The notes beneath the pieces are model-generated. The model was not told the origin of the DNA and did no database searches. It saw only the letters and a program-made list of their open reading frames with translations. Positions 25,946 to 34,915 of a stretch of DNA of 64,000 bases are shown here, in pieces. The first letter of the stretch is position 1, and every line of letters begins with the position of its first letter. Location of the stretch: assembly GCF_900116235.1 (NCBI RefSeq), contig NZ_FPAA01000001.1:62001-126000 (forward strand). Reading direction: 5' to 3'. The DNA comes from Marininema halotolerans. GTDB lineage: Bacteria; Bacillota; Bacilli; Thermoactinomycetales; DSM-45169. A program made the translations under genes and the position numbers.

Positions 25946-26862
25946 AGCCCCTCCTCCTTTCCTGTCAAACCAAGAAAAATTTCTTCCAGTGGTTGTTTCA
26001 CTTCCTCGATACGATACACCGAAAACTTTCCCTTAACCAAGGTTTCAACCATCGTGGCGGTCTCTTGATTGGTTAGACCTTCACTCCATATATGCTCTCC
26101 CTCACAGGACACAGACCAGCCGATTTTCGTGAGATAACGCGTTGCTTCCTCCACACGGTTTACACCCAATCGCATCCGAGGACGACTCATTTCACGCAAG
26201 GTCTCCATACGATCTTGAAAGATCATCTTGCCTCGCCGAATAATTCCAACCCGATGAGCAATCTGGTCAATTTCACTCAATAGATGGCTTGATACAAGGA
26301 TGGTTACACCCTGCTCCTTCGAAAGCTCCTGAATCAGGGATCGTACCTCTTGCATTCCCCCCGGATCAAGACCATTGGTCGGTTCATCTAATATAAGAAT
26401 CTCTGGATTCCCTAGTAATGCGAGGGCAATTCCAAGGCGCTGCTTCATCCCCAATGAATATTGTTTCACCTTTTTATCGGCAACGTTCGTTAAACGCACC
26501 CTTTCCAACACGTGCTCGATATTAGATGGGGACACCCCCAGAATTCGACGCGCAATTTCTAAGTTTTCCTGCCCAGTCAGATGACCATAATAAGAAGGCG
26601 ACTCGACTAACGACCCTACTCTTCGTAAAATTTCTTTCTTCTTAACTTCTAGCGATTCACCAAAAATCTTCACCTGACCTGAAGTGGAACGAATTAATCC
26701 TAATAACATACGAATGGTTGTTGTCTTCCCAGCGCCATTCGGGCCAAGAAAACCATAAATTTCACCGCGGCGGATGGTTAGATCAACGTGATCCACTGCT
26801 GTGAACTTTTGATAACATCGGGTTAAGCCCTTTGTTTGTACAACGATATCGGTTTCAGACAT
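25942..26862 (-). CDS. ABC transporter ATPase, BcrA/LanF-type
   Basis: 306 residues from ATG 26862 (GGAGGTGAAGAGG). Walker A GPNGAGKTT, signature YSLGMKQRLGIALAL, Walker B EILILDEPTNGLDPGG and an H-loop SSHLLSE are all intact. The C-terminal ~80 residues form the extra domain typical of bacitracin (BcrA) and lantibiotic-immunity (LanF) ATPases. It energises the two permeases encoded downstream. The gene follows the kinase gene after a 70-base gap on the same strand, so a common response to a cell-envelope peptide is plausible. Confidence 0.9.
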   Translation of the reverse strand: MSETDIVVQTKGLTRCYQKFTAVDHVDLTIRRGEIYGFLGPNGAGKTTTIRMLLGLIRSTSGQVKIFGESLEVKKKEILRRVGSLVESPSYYGHLTGQENLEIARRILGVSPSNIEHVLERVRLTNVADKKVKQYSLGMKQRLGIALALLGNPEILILDEPTNGLDPGGMQEVRSLIQELSKEQGVTILVSSHLLSEIDQIAHRVGIIRRGKMIFQDRMETLREMSRPRMRLGVNRVEEATRYLTKIGWSVSCEGEHIWSEGLTNQETATMVETLVKGKFSVYRIEEVKQPLEEIFLGLTGKEEGL

Positions 26863-26932
26863 CCTCTTCACCTCCAATCGTTATGCTACTTCATGAAGTT
26901 AAAGGGGAGTGAAATATCACCTGAACAGAAGC

Positions 26933-28696
26933 TTAACTTTTATCAGGTAATGTAATTGTTATTGAAGTTCCCTTGCCTACTTGGCTCTGCAGATGAAGCG
27001 ATCCTCCTTGAGCTTCAACCAATCGGCGGGCAATCGCCATACCTAGACCCGTTCCTTCATCATAGCGCGTATCGGTTCCCCGATAATATCTTTCAAAGAG
27101 GTGTACCAGGGTCTGTTCATCCATTCCCCGTCCATTGTCACGAATGCGAATGATGATTCCACCATGAGCGTTCGACGGTTCTTTATCCGCTGACAACTTA
27201 TCCACTTCAAGTGTAATCGTTGTGTCCCTAGCATTATGCAATAACGCATTCATCCCTAAATTATTAATGGCTCGCTTAAACCAATGACCGTCCAAGGGAT
27301 ACATTAGTCGTGTTTCTTCAGGTGCTTGAAACACAATTTGCTGTTCATCTGAGAGGGAATGATTGCTTAGGTCAATCGCTGATCGACGGACCAGTTCCAC
27401 TACATCGATATCCTTTTTCACCAAGGGAAGTGCATCATTTTCAAGGCGGAAGGTCAGATTAAAGTCAGCTAACAACCGCTCCATATGTTCTGCTTTCTCG
27501 CGAATGATTTGAGCATAGTGACGAACCTCTTCTTCTTTCCACTGGTACTGTTTTGCTTCAAGTAGATCGGCATACCCTTTCACAGAAGCCAGAGGGGTTT
27601 TTATGTCATGAGAAACCCCTGTCATCCACTCCTCCCTTGTTCGTTCTAAACGATCCCGTTCTTCTTCTGAACGTTTTAAAGTGGTGGTTAGGGTTTCAAG
27701 TACCTTGATTACATCTTGATAAAGACGAAAAGGTCGGCGAAGGGACTTCCCATCCATCCCACGACTTTTGGGAAGTCCATGCTTAGTGGAGGGCTCTTGG
27801 AATATTCCTGCTGCCAAGTTTTCTATCCATTCCACCATATGAAGCAAGGGAGTTCCTAAGCGCCTCCCAAAAAACCACGCAATTAATAAGGCGATCCCCA
27901 CGCACAAAGGGATCCCCCATCCATAGGTAATCCTCCACCGATTGCTTAATTGCGTTTCAATGTCTAAGCCCGGTTGACCATATATCCAGGTCCACTTTCG
28001 CTTTGATTCATACCAAACATTGACCTGCCAGTGATCTTGAGTATTCTTTACTCGTTCAATTAATTCACCACTGGCATAATGATTTGGAAGGGCCTCAGGA
28101 CGGCGAAAATTAACCACTTCGTCACCTTGTGCGTCCAGAACCTGTATCCAGCCCCTTCTCTTCTTCACTTCATCCTTCCAACTATCTGACAAGTCCACTT
28201 TCCCTTTGGTAACGGGCGTACTTGAAGCTAATTTTTGTAAAGAAAACTCATCATCCCTCCGCAAAATCCAGCTATACGACTTCCCCTGCTTCCGACTTTG
28301 CCAAATAAATAGGGAGCGCTCATTTAGCCTCTTTTCACGCAATAGCTCTCCTGGACTAATGTGAGAGGGCCAATCATGATTCATCCCCCGACGATAGACC
28401 TCTCTCCCTCGACCATCTACAATCTGCAAACCTGACTCTCGCCGATCCAAGGTCTTTTCCACACGATCACTGACCTTGACGTGCCCTTTAATAACCGCTG
28501 TACCTTTTACAATCTCTCGTAACCAATCCCCTTCATATATATCCTGTGCTTTGTAATCATCTCCACCCAGAGAGTCTGAAACCCCATAAAAATTAAAAAA
28601 GTAGAGAACGACTGACATCCATAATGCAATCATGATCACCCATACAACACCCAACCACAATAGAAAACGAGTCGTCAGCTTACTTATGAGACTCAT
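26933..28696 (-). CDS. Two-component sensor histidine kinase with a large extracellular domain
   Basis: 587 residues. Transmembrane helices at about 10-35 and 258-276 enclose a ~220-residue extracytoplasmic sensor. After a juxtamembrane stretch (HAMP-like, residues 278-350) come the HisKA H-box VSHDIKTPL (His363), N-box NNLGMNALLHNA, G1 IRDNGRGMD and G2 GTGLGMAIA. A long extracellular domain argues against the short intramembrane BceS type. Its ATG overlaps the stop of the regulator gene by four bases. The adjacent ABC genes suggest it senses a peptide or envelope stress. Confidence 0.92.
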   Translation of the reverse strand: MSLISKLTTRFLLWLGVVWVIMIALWMSVVLYFFNFYGVSDSLGGDDYKAQDIYEGDWLREIVKGTAVIKGHVKVSDRVEKTLDRRESGLQIVDGRGREVYRRGMNHDWPSHISPGELLREKRLNERSLFIWQSRKQGKSYSWILRRDDEFSLQKLASSTPVTKGKVDLSDSWKDEVKKRRGWIQVLDAQGDEVVNFRRPEALPNHYASGELIERVKNTQDHWQVNVWYESKRKWTWIYGQPGLDIETQLSNRWRITYGWGIPLCVGIALLIAWFFGRRLGTPLLHMVEWIENLAAGIFQEPSTKHGLPKSRGMDGKSLRRPFRLYQDVIKVLETLTTTLKRSEEERDRLERTREEWMTGVSHDIKTPLASVKGYADLLEAKQYQWKEEEVRHYAQIIREKAEHMERLLADFNLTFRLENDALPLVKKDIDVVELVRRSAIDLSNHSLSDEQQIVFQAPEETRLMYPLDGHWFKRAINNLGMNALLHNARDTTITLEVDKLSADKEPSNAHGGIIIRIRDNGRGMDEQTLVHLFERYYRGTDTRYDEGTGLGMAIARRLVEAQGGSLHLQSQVGKGTSITITLPDKS

Positions 28697-29427
28697 TCTC
28701 GCACCTTCGATGGCTCCGGAATCAATTTATATCCAAGGCCTCGAATGGTTAATAAATGCACCGGTTGCGAGGGGTTAATCTCAATTTTCTCCCGTAACCG
28801 GCGAATATGAACCATGACGGTGTTTTCGTCACCGAAACTCTCCTCGCCCCATACTTCTTCATACAATTGAGCCCTACTAAAAATACGGTTGGGACGTCGT
28901 GCTAAGAATACAAGCAATTGAAATTCCTTCGCTGGAAGAGGAACATCATTCCCATCGACCACTAGCCTTCCTTCTGCTACGTATATCTGACTGCGCCCGA
29001 ACCGCAAAACTTCTGTTTCGGGACCTCTTATCGTATCCTTCGGTCTAGAAACCAAATTGAAGGATTGGCGACGTAACTGTGCTTTAATCCGCGCGACCAC
29101 TTCCAATGGATTGAACGGTTTAACAATGTAATCATCTCCGCCAATTCCTAATCCCAGTAATTTATCAAGATCATGATCCTTGGCGGTTAAAAATAAGATC
29201 GGAATGGTTGTCCATTTTCGTAGACGACTACAAAAAGTAAAGCCATCGCCGTCTGGAAGCATGACATCTAAAATAATCAGATCCGGATGGATCTCCTCAT
29301 ACACTCGCTCTGCTTCTGCTACACTCTCTGCACAATACAGCTGATTAAAACCTTCCTTTTCTAAAACAATCTTCAATAAGTAAAGGATTGCCTGTTCATC
29401 ATCAACAATTAATATTTTCGCGGACAT
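28693..29427 (-). CDS. OmpR-family response regulator
   Basis: 244 residues: receiver domain with phospho-acceptor D54 (LIILDVMLPDGDGF), TAK at the switch residue and the PFNP loop, then a DNA-binding winged helix ending in VHIRRLREKIEINP and IRGLGYKL. Start ATG 29427 follows AAAGGAGCG. It precedes and is coupled to the kinase gene; likely targets are its own operon and the downstream ABC genes. Confidence 0.95.
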   Translation of the reverse strand: MSAKILIVDDEQAILYLLKIVLEKEGFNQLYCAESVAEAERVYEEIHPDLIILDVMLPDGDGFTFCSRLRKWTTIPILFLTAKDHDLDKLLGLGIGGDDYIVKPFNPLEVVARIKAQLRRQSFNLVSRPKDTIRGPETEVLRFGRSQIYVAEGRLVVDGNDVPLPAKEFQLLVFLARRPNRIFSRAQLYEEVWGEESFGDENTVMVHIRRLREKIEINPSQPVHLLTIRGLGYKLIPEPSKVRE

Positions 29428-29707
29428 AAACGCTCCTTTTCGATTTCTTTATATTTAAACGTTATTACGACACAGTATTAGCAGTCGTCAAAAGAAAGGG
29501 GTGTATGGGGACAAAAGGATTTTGTGATTGACTAGATCTGAGGACCGTGTTCGGATCGATCATCGGTGAACTACGGTTTCCAAAGGAAAATGCCCCTCCT
29601 CGTCCACAACGGATTCAGAATGGCCTGGACTTTTAAATCATCGTCAATGGCAACACACGCCTGTGCTCCCACACTTCCAGCCATCAACTTATGGACTGAC
29701 TACCCTC

Positions 29708-30637
29708 CTATCCCATCTCCCCTTCGATGGAGAACACACTATGATCAGCAGCGATATCCACATGAGGAAATACCTCACACGCTTGGGCTTTTAATTCTTC
29801 AATTTCTGATGCACTGTAGCGCGAACTGATATGATTCAAGATTAATCGTTTTGCCCCCGCTCTCTTTGCGATCTCAGCGGCTTGACGACTGGTTGAATGA
29901 AAATATCGATGAGCATGATCCTCACATCCATCAGCAAAACTCCCCTCATGAATAAGACAATCGACCCCCTTCGCAAGCTCCACCCCTCGTTCTACAGGAC
30001 GTGTGTCCCCCAAATACGCCACATGGCGTCCTCTTTTAATTGGACCAAGATAATCAACGCTACGAAGATGGCGCCCGTCAGGCAGCAGCACATCTTCCCC
30101 TCGCTTCAATTTGCCAAAGTGAGGGCCAGAGGGCACACCCTCTTGTTGTAGCTTCTGGACCAGTAATTCACCCGGAGCATCTGGTTCTTCAATCCGATAG
30201 CCATATGAAGGAAGTCCATGTGCAAGCTTTCCTACTGTAACGGTAACCCCTTTACAATCAAATACCTTTCCCTCTCCCACTTCTGTGATGGTTAATGGAT
30301 ACCTTAAATGGGTTCCACTCGTTTGAAGGCTAACCTCAATAAATTCAGCAAGGCCTTTAGGGCCATAGAGAGTCAGAGGCGTTGTCGCCCCTTGAAAGGA
30401 TCGACTTCCGAGTACGCCCGGCAGGCCGAAGATATGATCTCCATGGAGATGGGTAATAAAGATGCGATCCACACGCGAGAGACGTACAGGAGATGCGAGA
30501 ATGCGATGCTGTGTCCCTTCCCCACAATCAAACAGCCAAATGTTTCCCCCGCTTTCCGTAAATCGCAGAGCGCAACTGGATACATTTCGTTCCTGGGAGG
30601 GTACACCCGCTCCAGTACCAAGAAAGATCCATTCCAT
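29708..30637 (-). CDS. rnz: Ribonuclease Z (tRNA 3'-processing endonuclease)
   Basis: 309 residues, the normal bacterial RNase Z length. Metallo-beta-lactamase motif HLHGDHIFGLPG (near residue 63), a PxKxG-type GPKGLAEFI, YLGDTRP and the final HSTSRQAAEIAKRAGAKRLILNH segment with the last metal His. It removes 3' trailers from tRNA precursors. GAGGAATGAATT precedes ATG 30637. Single gene downstream of bioB-bioC and its terminator. Confidence 0.94.
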   Translation of the reverse strand: MEWIFLGTGAGVPSQERNVSSCALRFTESGGNIWLFDCGEGTQHRILASPVRLSRVDRIFITHLHGDHIFGLPGVLGSRSFQGATTPLTLYGPKGLAEFIEVSLQTSGTHLRYPLTITEVGEGKVFDCKGVTVTVGKLAHGLPSYGYRIEEPDAPGELLVQKLQQEGVPSGPHFGKLKRGEDVLLPDGRHLRSVDYLGPIKRGRHVAYLGDTRPVERGVELAKGVDCLIHEGSFADGCEDHAHRYFHSTSRQAAEIAKRAGAKRLILNHISSRYSASEIEELKAQACEVFPHVDIAADHSVFSIEGEMG

Positions 30638-30660
30638 AATTCATTCCTCATTTCTCGATG

Positions 30661-30694
30661 AAAAAGACGAAGGGACTAAAAGACCCCTCGTCGT
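30661..30694 (-). terminator. Terminator of the bioB-bioC unit
   Basis: On the minus strand a GACGAGGGG/CCCTTCGTC stem (one G-T pair) is followed by T5, directly after the bioC stop. Confidence 0.8.
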
Positions 30695-30714
30695 AAATTA
30701 GTAATCGTAATGAA

Positions 30715-31539
30715 TCAGGAGGGCAACCGCTTCTGTCCATAGATTTGGACTAACTGATAGGTTGCATACACTCCACCTTCACGTGTACGGTAAATTCGAT
30801 CATAGTGATCTTCAACCACTACGCGTACAGTATCGTTTTGTCCATGGAGTTGTTCCTCTTCTGTATGGATATAGTCTGCTCCCATCCGTTGAATAGCACC
30901 TAAGAGGCTAACCGTTTCAGGGTAATGGATGCGATGCCAACATACTGCGTAATCCCCCTCTATATCTGCCTCATCCATCATTCTTACCCATTCTTCAGGA
31001 GATTGAAAGCGATACCTTCTTTGCTCGGGATAGCTCTCATTCAAACTTAGATTTTGATAAATTTGATCCAGTTCACCCAGGGTATCCGGGCCAAAAGTGG
31101 AGGCTACAAATAGCCCCCCTGGTTTCAATGCTTTGCTTAAGTTAATGAGGGTACACTCTGGACGAGTCAACCAATGCACTGTCGCATTGGAAACAATCAA
31201 ATCAAAACTCTCCGCTTCCCAGGTTTGATCCTCTACGTCCCCCACCACAAATTGTATAGTTAGCCCTTCATTCACGCGTTTTCGTGCTAGTTTGATCATA
31301 TTTTCGGCAATATCGATTACGGTATACTTCGCATTAGGAAATCTCTCCCCTAACAACTGCGTCAAATATCCTGTCCCACAGCCGATTTCTAATATCCTCT
31401 CTGGTTCCGCTCCCTGCTCATCCAAGGTCTCCAGTATCCGGTGTGCCATTCTCTGTTGAACAACAGCCACCTGATCGTACTCATCTGCATAACGATTAAA
31501 TTGCCTTGCGATGAGTTCTTTCTCTTTTTCCAAGGCCAT
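30715..31539 (-). CDS. bioC: Malonyl-ACP O-methyltransferase BioC (copy 1, next to bioB)
   Basis: 274 residues, class I SAM-dependent methyltransferase: motif I LEIGCGTGYLTQLL, a conserved FDLIVSNATVHWL and LFVASTFGPDTLGEL, which are typical of BioC. BioC methylates malonyl-ACP so that fatty acid synthesis can build the pimeloyl chain. AAGGAGCGAG precedes ATG 31539. It follows bioB by about 70 bases. A second BioC (42817-43620) lies in the other biotin operon, so this is one of two paralogues with the same motifs. Confidence 0.88.
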   Translation of the reverse strand: MALEKEKELIARQFNRYADEYDQVAVVQQRMAHRILETLDEQGAEPERILEIGCGTGYLTQLLGERFPNAKYTVIDIAENMIKLARKRVNEGLTIQFVVGDVEDQTWEAESFDLIVSNATVHWLTRPECTLINLSKALKPGGLFVASTFGPDTLGELDQIYQNLSLNESYPEQRRYRFQSPEEWVRMMDEADIEGDYAVCWHRIHYPETVSLLGAIQRMGADYIHTEEEQLHGQNDTVRVVVEDHYDRIYRTREGGVYATYQLVQIYGQKRLPS

Positions 31540-31611
31540 CTCGCTCCTTATGACATCCCCTCATGAAGGCTTATTGATGCATCACACGCTAATTCCTTCT
31601 AAAGTGATTGA

Positions 31612-32616
31612 TTATAAGGCACATTCTTCAATTTCAAAACCGAGATCACGAATCATCTGGTGATCTTGATTGACAACTTGTCCCTCCGTAGTTAAGTAAT
31701 CCCCTACAAAGAGGGCGTTCGCAGGATACAAAGCAAAGGGTTGTAACGTCCCCAAGTTTACTTCTCTACCGCCAGAGACCCGAATTTCCTTTTCTGGACA
31801 GACAAAACGGAAAAGGGCTAATACTTTTAGACAACGACGAGGATTTAACTCATCCATTCCCTCTAACGGAGTCCCTGGGATCGCATGCAAAAAATTCACC
31901 GGAATCGAATCGGCATTAATGGCGCGGAGTTCATAAGCTACTTGTACAATTTGCTCATCACTTTCCCCCATCCCAACAATGCATCCAGAACAAGGGGAGA
32001 TCCCCGCATCCTTCGCTGCTTCAACGGTTTGTACCCGATCATCATAGGAGTGGGAAGTTGTGATGTTGTCATGGTGATCTGCACTGGTATTAAGATTATG
32101 GTTGTAACGATCCACCCCTGCTTCTCTTAAACGGGATGCCTGACCATCCTTTAAAATCCCTAAACAAGCGCAAATTTTAAGTGGCATTTCCTCTTTGATC
32201 TCACGAACCGCCGCACAAACTTCATCCACTTCCCGTTCTGTTGGTCCACGACCGCTGGCTACGATACAGTAGGTCCCGGCTTTGCGTTCCATTGCCTCCC
32301 GGGCACCTGCTACGAGTACATCCTTCTTTAACAATGTATATTTCTCAATCGGAGCCGTTGAGATAATCGATTGAGAACAGTAGCCACAATTTTCAGGGCA
32401 AAGGCCACTTTTCGCATTAAAAATCATATTCAATTTTACTTTTTTCCCGAAATAGTGAGAGCGGACACGAAAAGCCGCTTGGAGGAGAGGGAGCAGTTCT
32501 TGATCATCGCTTTTTAACACCGATAGGCCCTCTTCAAGAGTAATACGTTCTCCTGCAAGGGCTTTATCTGCTAACCTTTCCCACTGATTAACACCTGATT
32601 GCACCTCTTGGATCAC
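31612..32616 (-). CDS. bioB: Biotin synthase BioB
   Basis: 334 residues, the usual length. The radical-SAM cysteines sit in CPENCGYCSQ (CxxxCxxC), followed by the typical YNHNLNTS and SGCIVGMGES segments; Cys residues for the second [2Fe-2S] cluster (ICACLG and the SPCSG region) and the Arg near SGGREVNLG are also present. It inserts sulfur into dethiobiotin. GTG start at 32616 behind GGAGGATTCATT. Regulated, by inference, by the BirA-like operator at 32697-32728. Confidence 0.95.
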   Translation of the reverse strand: MIQEVQSGVNQWERLADKALAGERITLEEGLSVLKSDDQELLPLLQAAFRVRSHYFGKKVKLNMIFNAKSGLCPENCGYCSQSIISTAPIEKYTLLKKDVLVAGAREAMERKAGTYCIVASGRGPTEREVDEVCAAVREIKEEMPLKICACLGILKDGQASRLREAGVDRYNHNLNTSADHHDNITTSHSYDDRVQTVEAAKDAGISPCSGCIVGMGESDEQIVQVAYELRAINADSIPVNFLHAIPGTPLEGMDELNPRRCLKVLALFRFVCPEKEIRVSGGREVNLGTLQPFALYPANALFVGDYLTTEGQVVNQDHQMIRDLGFEIEECAL

Positions 32617-32685
32617 AATGAATCCTCCATTCAGTCATTTTTCTCAATTCTACCGAATCATTCTAAACATTTCTACTTAAATGAA

Positions 32686-32699
32686 TGAAAGCGTTTACG
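32686..32699 (+). promoter_or_regulatory. Candidate CcpA (cre) site ahead of bioB
   Basis: TGAAAGCGTTTACG agrees with the cre consensus TGWAANCGNTNWCA at all but the last position. It abuts the BirA-like operator. Chance matches are not rare, so this is tentative. Confidence 0.4.
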
Positions 32700-32728
32700 T
32701 AAACTTAAAAACTTAAATAAGTTGACAT
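32697..32728 (-). promoter_or_regulatory. BirA-like biotin operator ahead of bioB
   Basis: On the minus strand ATGTCAAC - 16 bases - GTTTACGT. The half-sites and 16-base spacing match the operator-like site ahead of bioA (TTGTCAAC-N16-GTTTACAT at 47610-47641) and the general Firmicutes form TTGTNAAC-N14/16-GTTNACAA. Biotin-loaded BirA would repress bioB here. Confidence 0.75.
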
Positions 32729-32774
32729 ACAATCGTTTTGAGTATACCACGAGGTTAAAAGTATCGTCAAAATT

Positions 32775-32805
32775 AAAAGGGTGACCCATAAAGGGACACC
32801 CTTTT
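32775..32805 (-). terminator. Terminator of the RodZ-like gene
   Basis: AAAAGGGTGACCC (32775-32787) pairs with GGGACACCCTTTT (32793-32805) with one mismatch; the minus strand continues into AATTTTGACG. Confidence 0.75.
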
Positions 32806-32806
32806 C

Positions 32807-34447
32807 TCATTTATTCACGATCACATGAAGCGTTTTATTCGCTTTAATGCTTTGTCCGTTAATCGTTACATCCACTTGATCCGGCGAGCCAATCGTTACC
32901 CACAAATCCTTGGCTTCGCCCTTTTCAGATTCAAATGGGAAGGTTTCGCCATCCTTTAATGTCACATCTTTAAGATAGCCTTCCTCCGCATTCTTTTGCT
33001 TTCGGATTTGTAACCACGATCTCCCCTTCGCTTTAAAACGGAAGGAAACCGCATCGGGTTGGCTTAACTGATACTCACTCAGCCCAGGACCTTCATTGAC
33101 CGCCAGCAATTGAGCCGTACCCTGCTCTTTTTTGCCTGTTTCACTCTTTGAGCCCTTTTCTTTCACACTGGATACCGTAACTTTTTTAGTCTTATGTGGG
33201 GAATCCCCCATAAAATTGGACGTTGCGGCCCACACAGTAACGGGAATCAAAATAATCACAAGTGCCACCCAACGACCGACAGCTGTTTTGGGAATAGAAA
33301 GGCCTTTTTCAGCTATCCATAACCCAGCTGACTTCAATCGACCAGAAGCCTTCTCTGGTGTATTCACCCTACGCAAACGTTGCGTATTGGATCGAGAGAT
33401 TTCTCCAGGAGGAACAATCGCAGGAAGGGTGGAGGTCGACTCACTCCGTTCTGAACGGGAAGGGAGGGAATCTTCCATCTCCTTGGGTTCCTCTTGATAG
33501 GAAGACATACTTTGTCCTCGCGGAGGTAAACCCGATGAAGATAAAGAATCCATGGTCGTGTAGCTTTCACTCCGGGAGGGAATTGCCCCCTCACTCGGTG
33601 ATGCTCCCTGATCATAGGGCTCATCTACCAAAGACCTCTCTTCTTCTTTATAAGGGTCTGCCGGTTCGCTTTCAAAGGAATCTCGTGGTGGAATAGTCTG
33701 TTCGGATCGATCATCCAACGCCATCTCCGATGAATCGAGGGTCATCGTATCTTGAGACACGGTCCTTCTTCGACCACGGGAACGTGGAGGTAACTCTCCT
33801 CCTTCATCCAACGGAAGGGATGGGGAAGTCTCTTCTCCATTTCGGCCAGCGCTATCCTGTTCCTCTTCTTTCTTTAGTACCGGAACATTGAGCGCCTTCA
33901 TCTTTAAGGTTTGAGTTAAGTCAGAAACAGACCATTTTTTTGATTTTGATGTCGCTGAACGGGAAGGAAGCTCCCCTTCATCCAAGTCCGATGCTTGTGG
34001 CTCTTCTGGAAGTGCCTCATTCCCCTTCATATTATGAAAGGGATCATAATCCTCATCCGAACCATCACTCATACGGATGGGTTGAAAGGATTGGGTATTC
34101 TGGGAGGGTTCTTGATCCGTCGTCGAACGTGGATCTGCTTGTTTAGTCATCGGACTAAAAACACCGGTTTGTTGAGTGTCCGCACCCTTACTCCCATCTT
34201 CCTCTTCGCTTCCATCCTGCACGGGACGATAATGCTTTAGCAAATAGGTTGGTTCCAGATTAACTTTTTTCGCAACAGTACGAATATATGAACGGACGAA
34301 AAATGGACTGGAAATTTTATTTAATTCTCCACTCTCCAACGCTTTCAGCGTACCCATATCAATTTGAGTCTGATTCTGTAAATCTTCTAAGGATAGTCCT
34401 GCTTTTTCTCGGGCTTGTCTGAGTTGATTTCCAATCTCAACCCACAT
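32807..34447 (-). CDS. rodZ: RodZ-like protein: Xre HTH, long disordered linker, one transmembrane helix, DUF4115
   Basis: 546 residues from ATG 34447 (GGAGGTGACAACG; a longer frame upstream has no such site). Residues 1-72 are a RodZ-type HTH (IGNQLRQAREKAGLSLEDL). Residues 78-390 are an acidic Ser/Pro-rich linker, far longer than in E. coli or B. subtilis RodZ, with six [LI]P[PS]R motifs (160, 219, 252, 289, 307, 328). A transmembrane helix (about 392-412) and a C-terminal DUF4115 beta domain follow. RodZ links MreB to the cell wall machinery. Monocistronic with its own terminator. The gene symbol is by architecture. Confidence 0.82.
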   Translation of the reverse strand: MWVEIGNQLRQAREKAGLSLEDLQNQTQIDMGTLKALESGELNKISSPFFVRSYIRTVAKKVNLEPTYLLKHYRPVQDGSEEEDGSKGADTQQTGVFSPMTKQADPRSTTDQEPSQNTQSFQPIRMSDGSDEDYDPFHNMKGNEALPEEPQASDLDEGELPSRSATSKSKKWSVSDLTQTLKMKALNVPVLKKEEEQDSAGRNGEETSPSLPLDEGGELPPRSRGRRRTVSQDTMTLDSSEMALDDRSEQTIPPRDSFESEPADPYKEEERSLVDEPYDQGASPSEGAIPSRSESYTTMDSLSSSGLPPRGQSMSSYQEEPKEMEDSLPSRSERSESTSTLPAIVPPGEISRSNTQRLRRVNTPEKASGRLKSAGLWIAEKGLSIPKTAVGRWVALVIILIPVTVWAATSNFMGDSPHKTKKVTVSSVKEKGSKSETGKKEQGTAQLLAVNEGPGLSEYQLSQPDAVSFRFKAKGRSWLQIRKQKNAEEGYLKDVTLKDGETFPFESEKGEAKDLWVTIGSPDQVDVTINGQSIKANKTLHVIVNK

Positions 34448-34717
34448 CGTTGTCACCTCCGAAAATGGCCCTCCTTGTGAAATCAAATTCACTAAATAGG
34501 ACAGCCGTTCCCACGAAACTGCTAAAAATATCGTATTAATCGACGGCTGATAACACCCATCTACCATCGGATGATGCTTGATCATGTTACAATAGTAGAG
34601 CGTAAAGCATGATTACATTCCCGTAGCATAATCGTTGTCACAAAAGGACATACTCATCTGATTATCATAAAGGAATCTATCTGAACAATCAAGTAGAGAC
34701 AAGGGAGGGATCCGTCT

Positions 34718-34813
34718 TTGAAAAAACTAGTTGCTAATATCTATCTCATTATTCTCATCGGTCTATTTTTCCTCGTACTACTTTTTGGAGGAAGTCGATT
34801 TTTCTTTAATTAA
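34718..34813 (+). CDS. 31-residue transmembrane peptide candidate
   Basis: TTG start seven bases after GGGAGGG, encoding MKKLVANIYLIILIG followed by a hydrophobic stretch and a GGSRFFFN end. One transmembrane helix and a basic N-terminus are typical of small membrane proteins in Bacillales. It lies divergent from the RodZ-like gene. The strong ribosome binding site is the main evidence; no family recognised. Confidence 0.5.
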   Translation: MKKLVANIYLIILIGLFFLVLLFGGSRFFFN

Positions 34814-34850
34814 ATGGATTGAATAGCTAATGAATTTTCCTCGATAATAA

Positions 34851-34894
34851 ACAAGCAGCAACGGATGCGATTAGACGCATCCGTTGCTGCTTGT
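34851..34894 (-). terminator. Terminator of panD
   Basis: A 19-bp perfect stem (34851-34869 with 34876-34894, arm ACAAGCAGCAACGGATGCG), six-base loop, and TTTATTAT on the minus strand. Confidence 0.85.
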
Positions 34895-34915
34895 GAAGCA
34901 TTCGATATACCATAA

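Noticed and set aside
29566-29707. Minus-strand fragments MAGSVGAQACVAIDDD and, in another frame, VVDEEGHFPLETVVHR downstream of RNase Z
   Set aside because: They look like a broken small gene joined by a frameshift, but no ribosome binding site or family could be recognised; too weak to list as a pseudogene.
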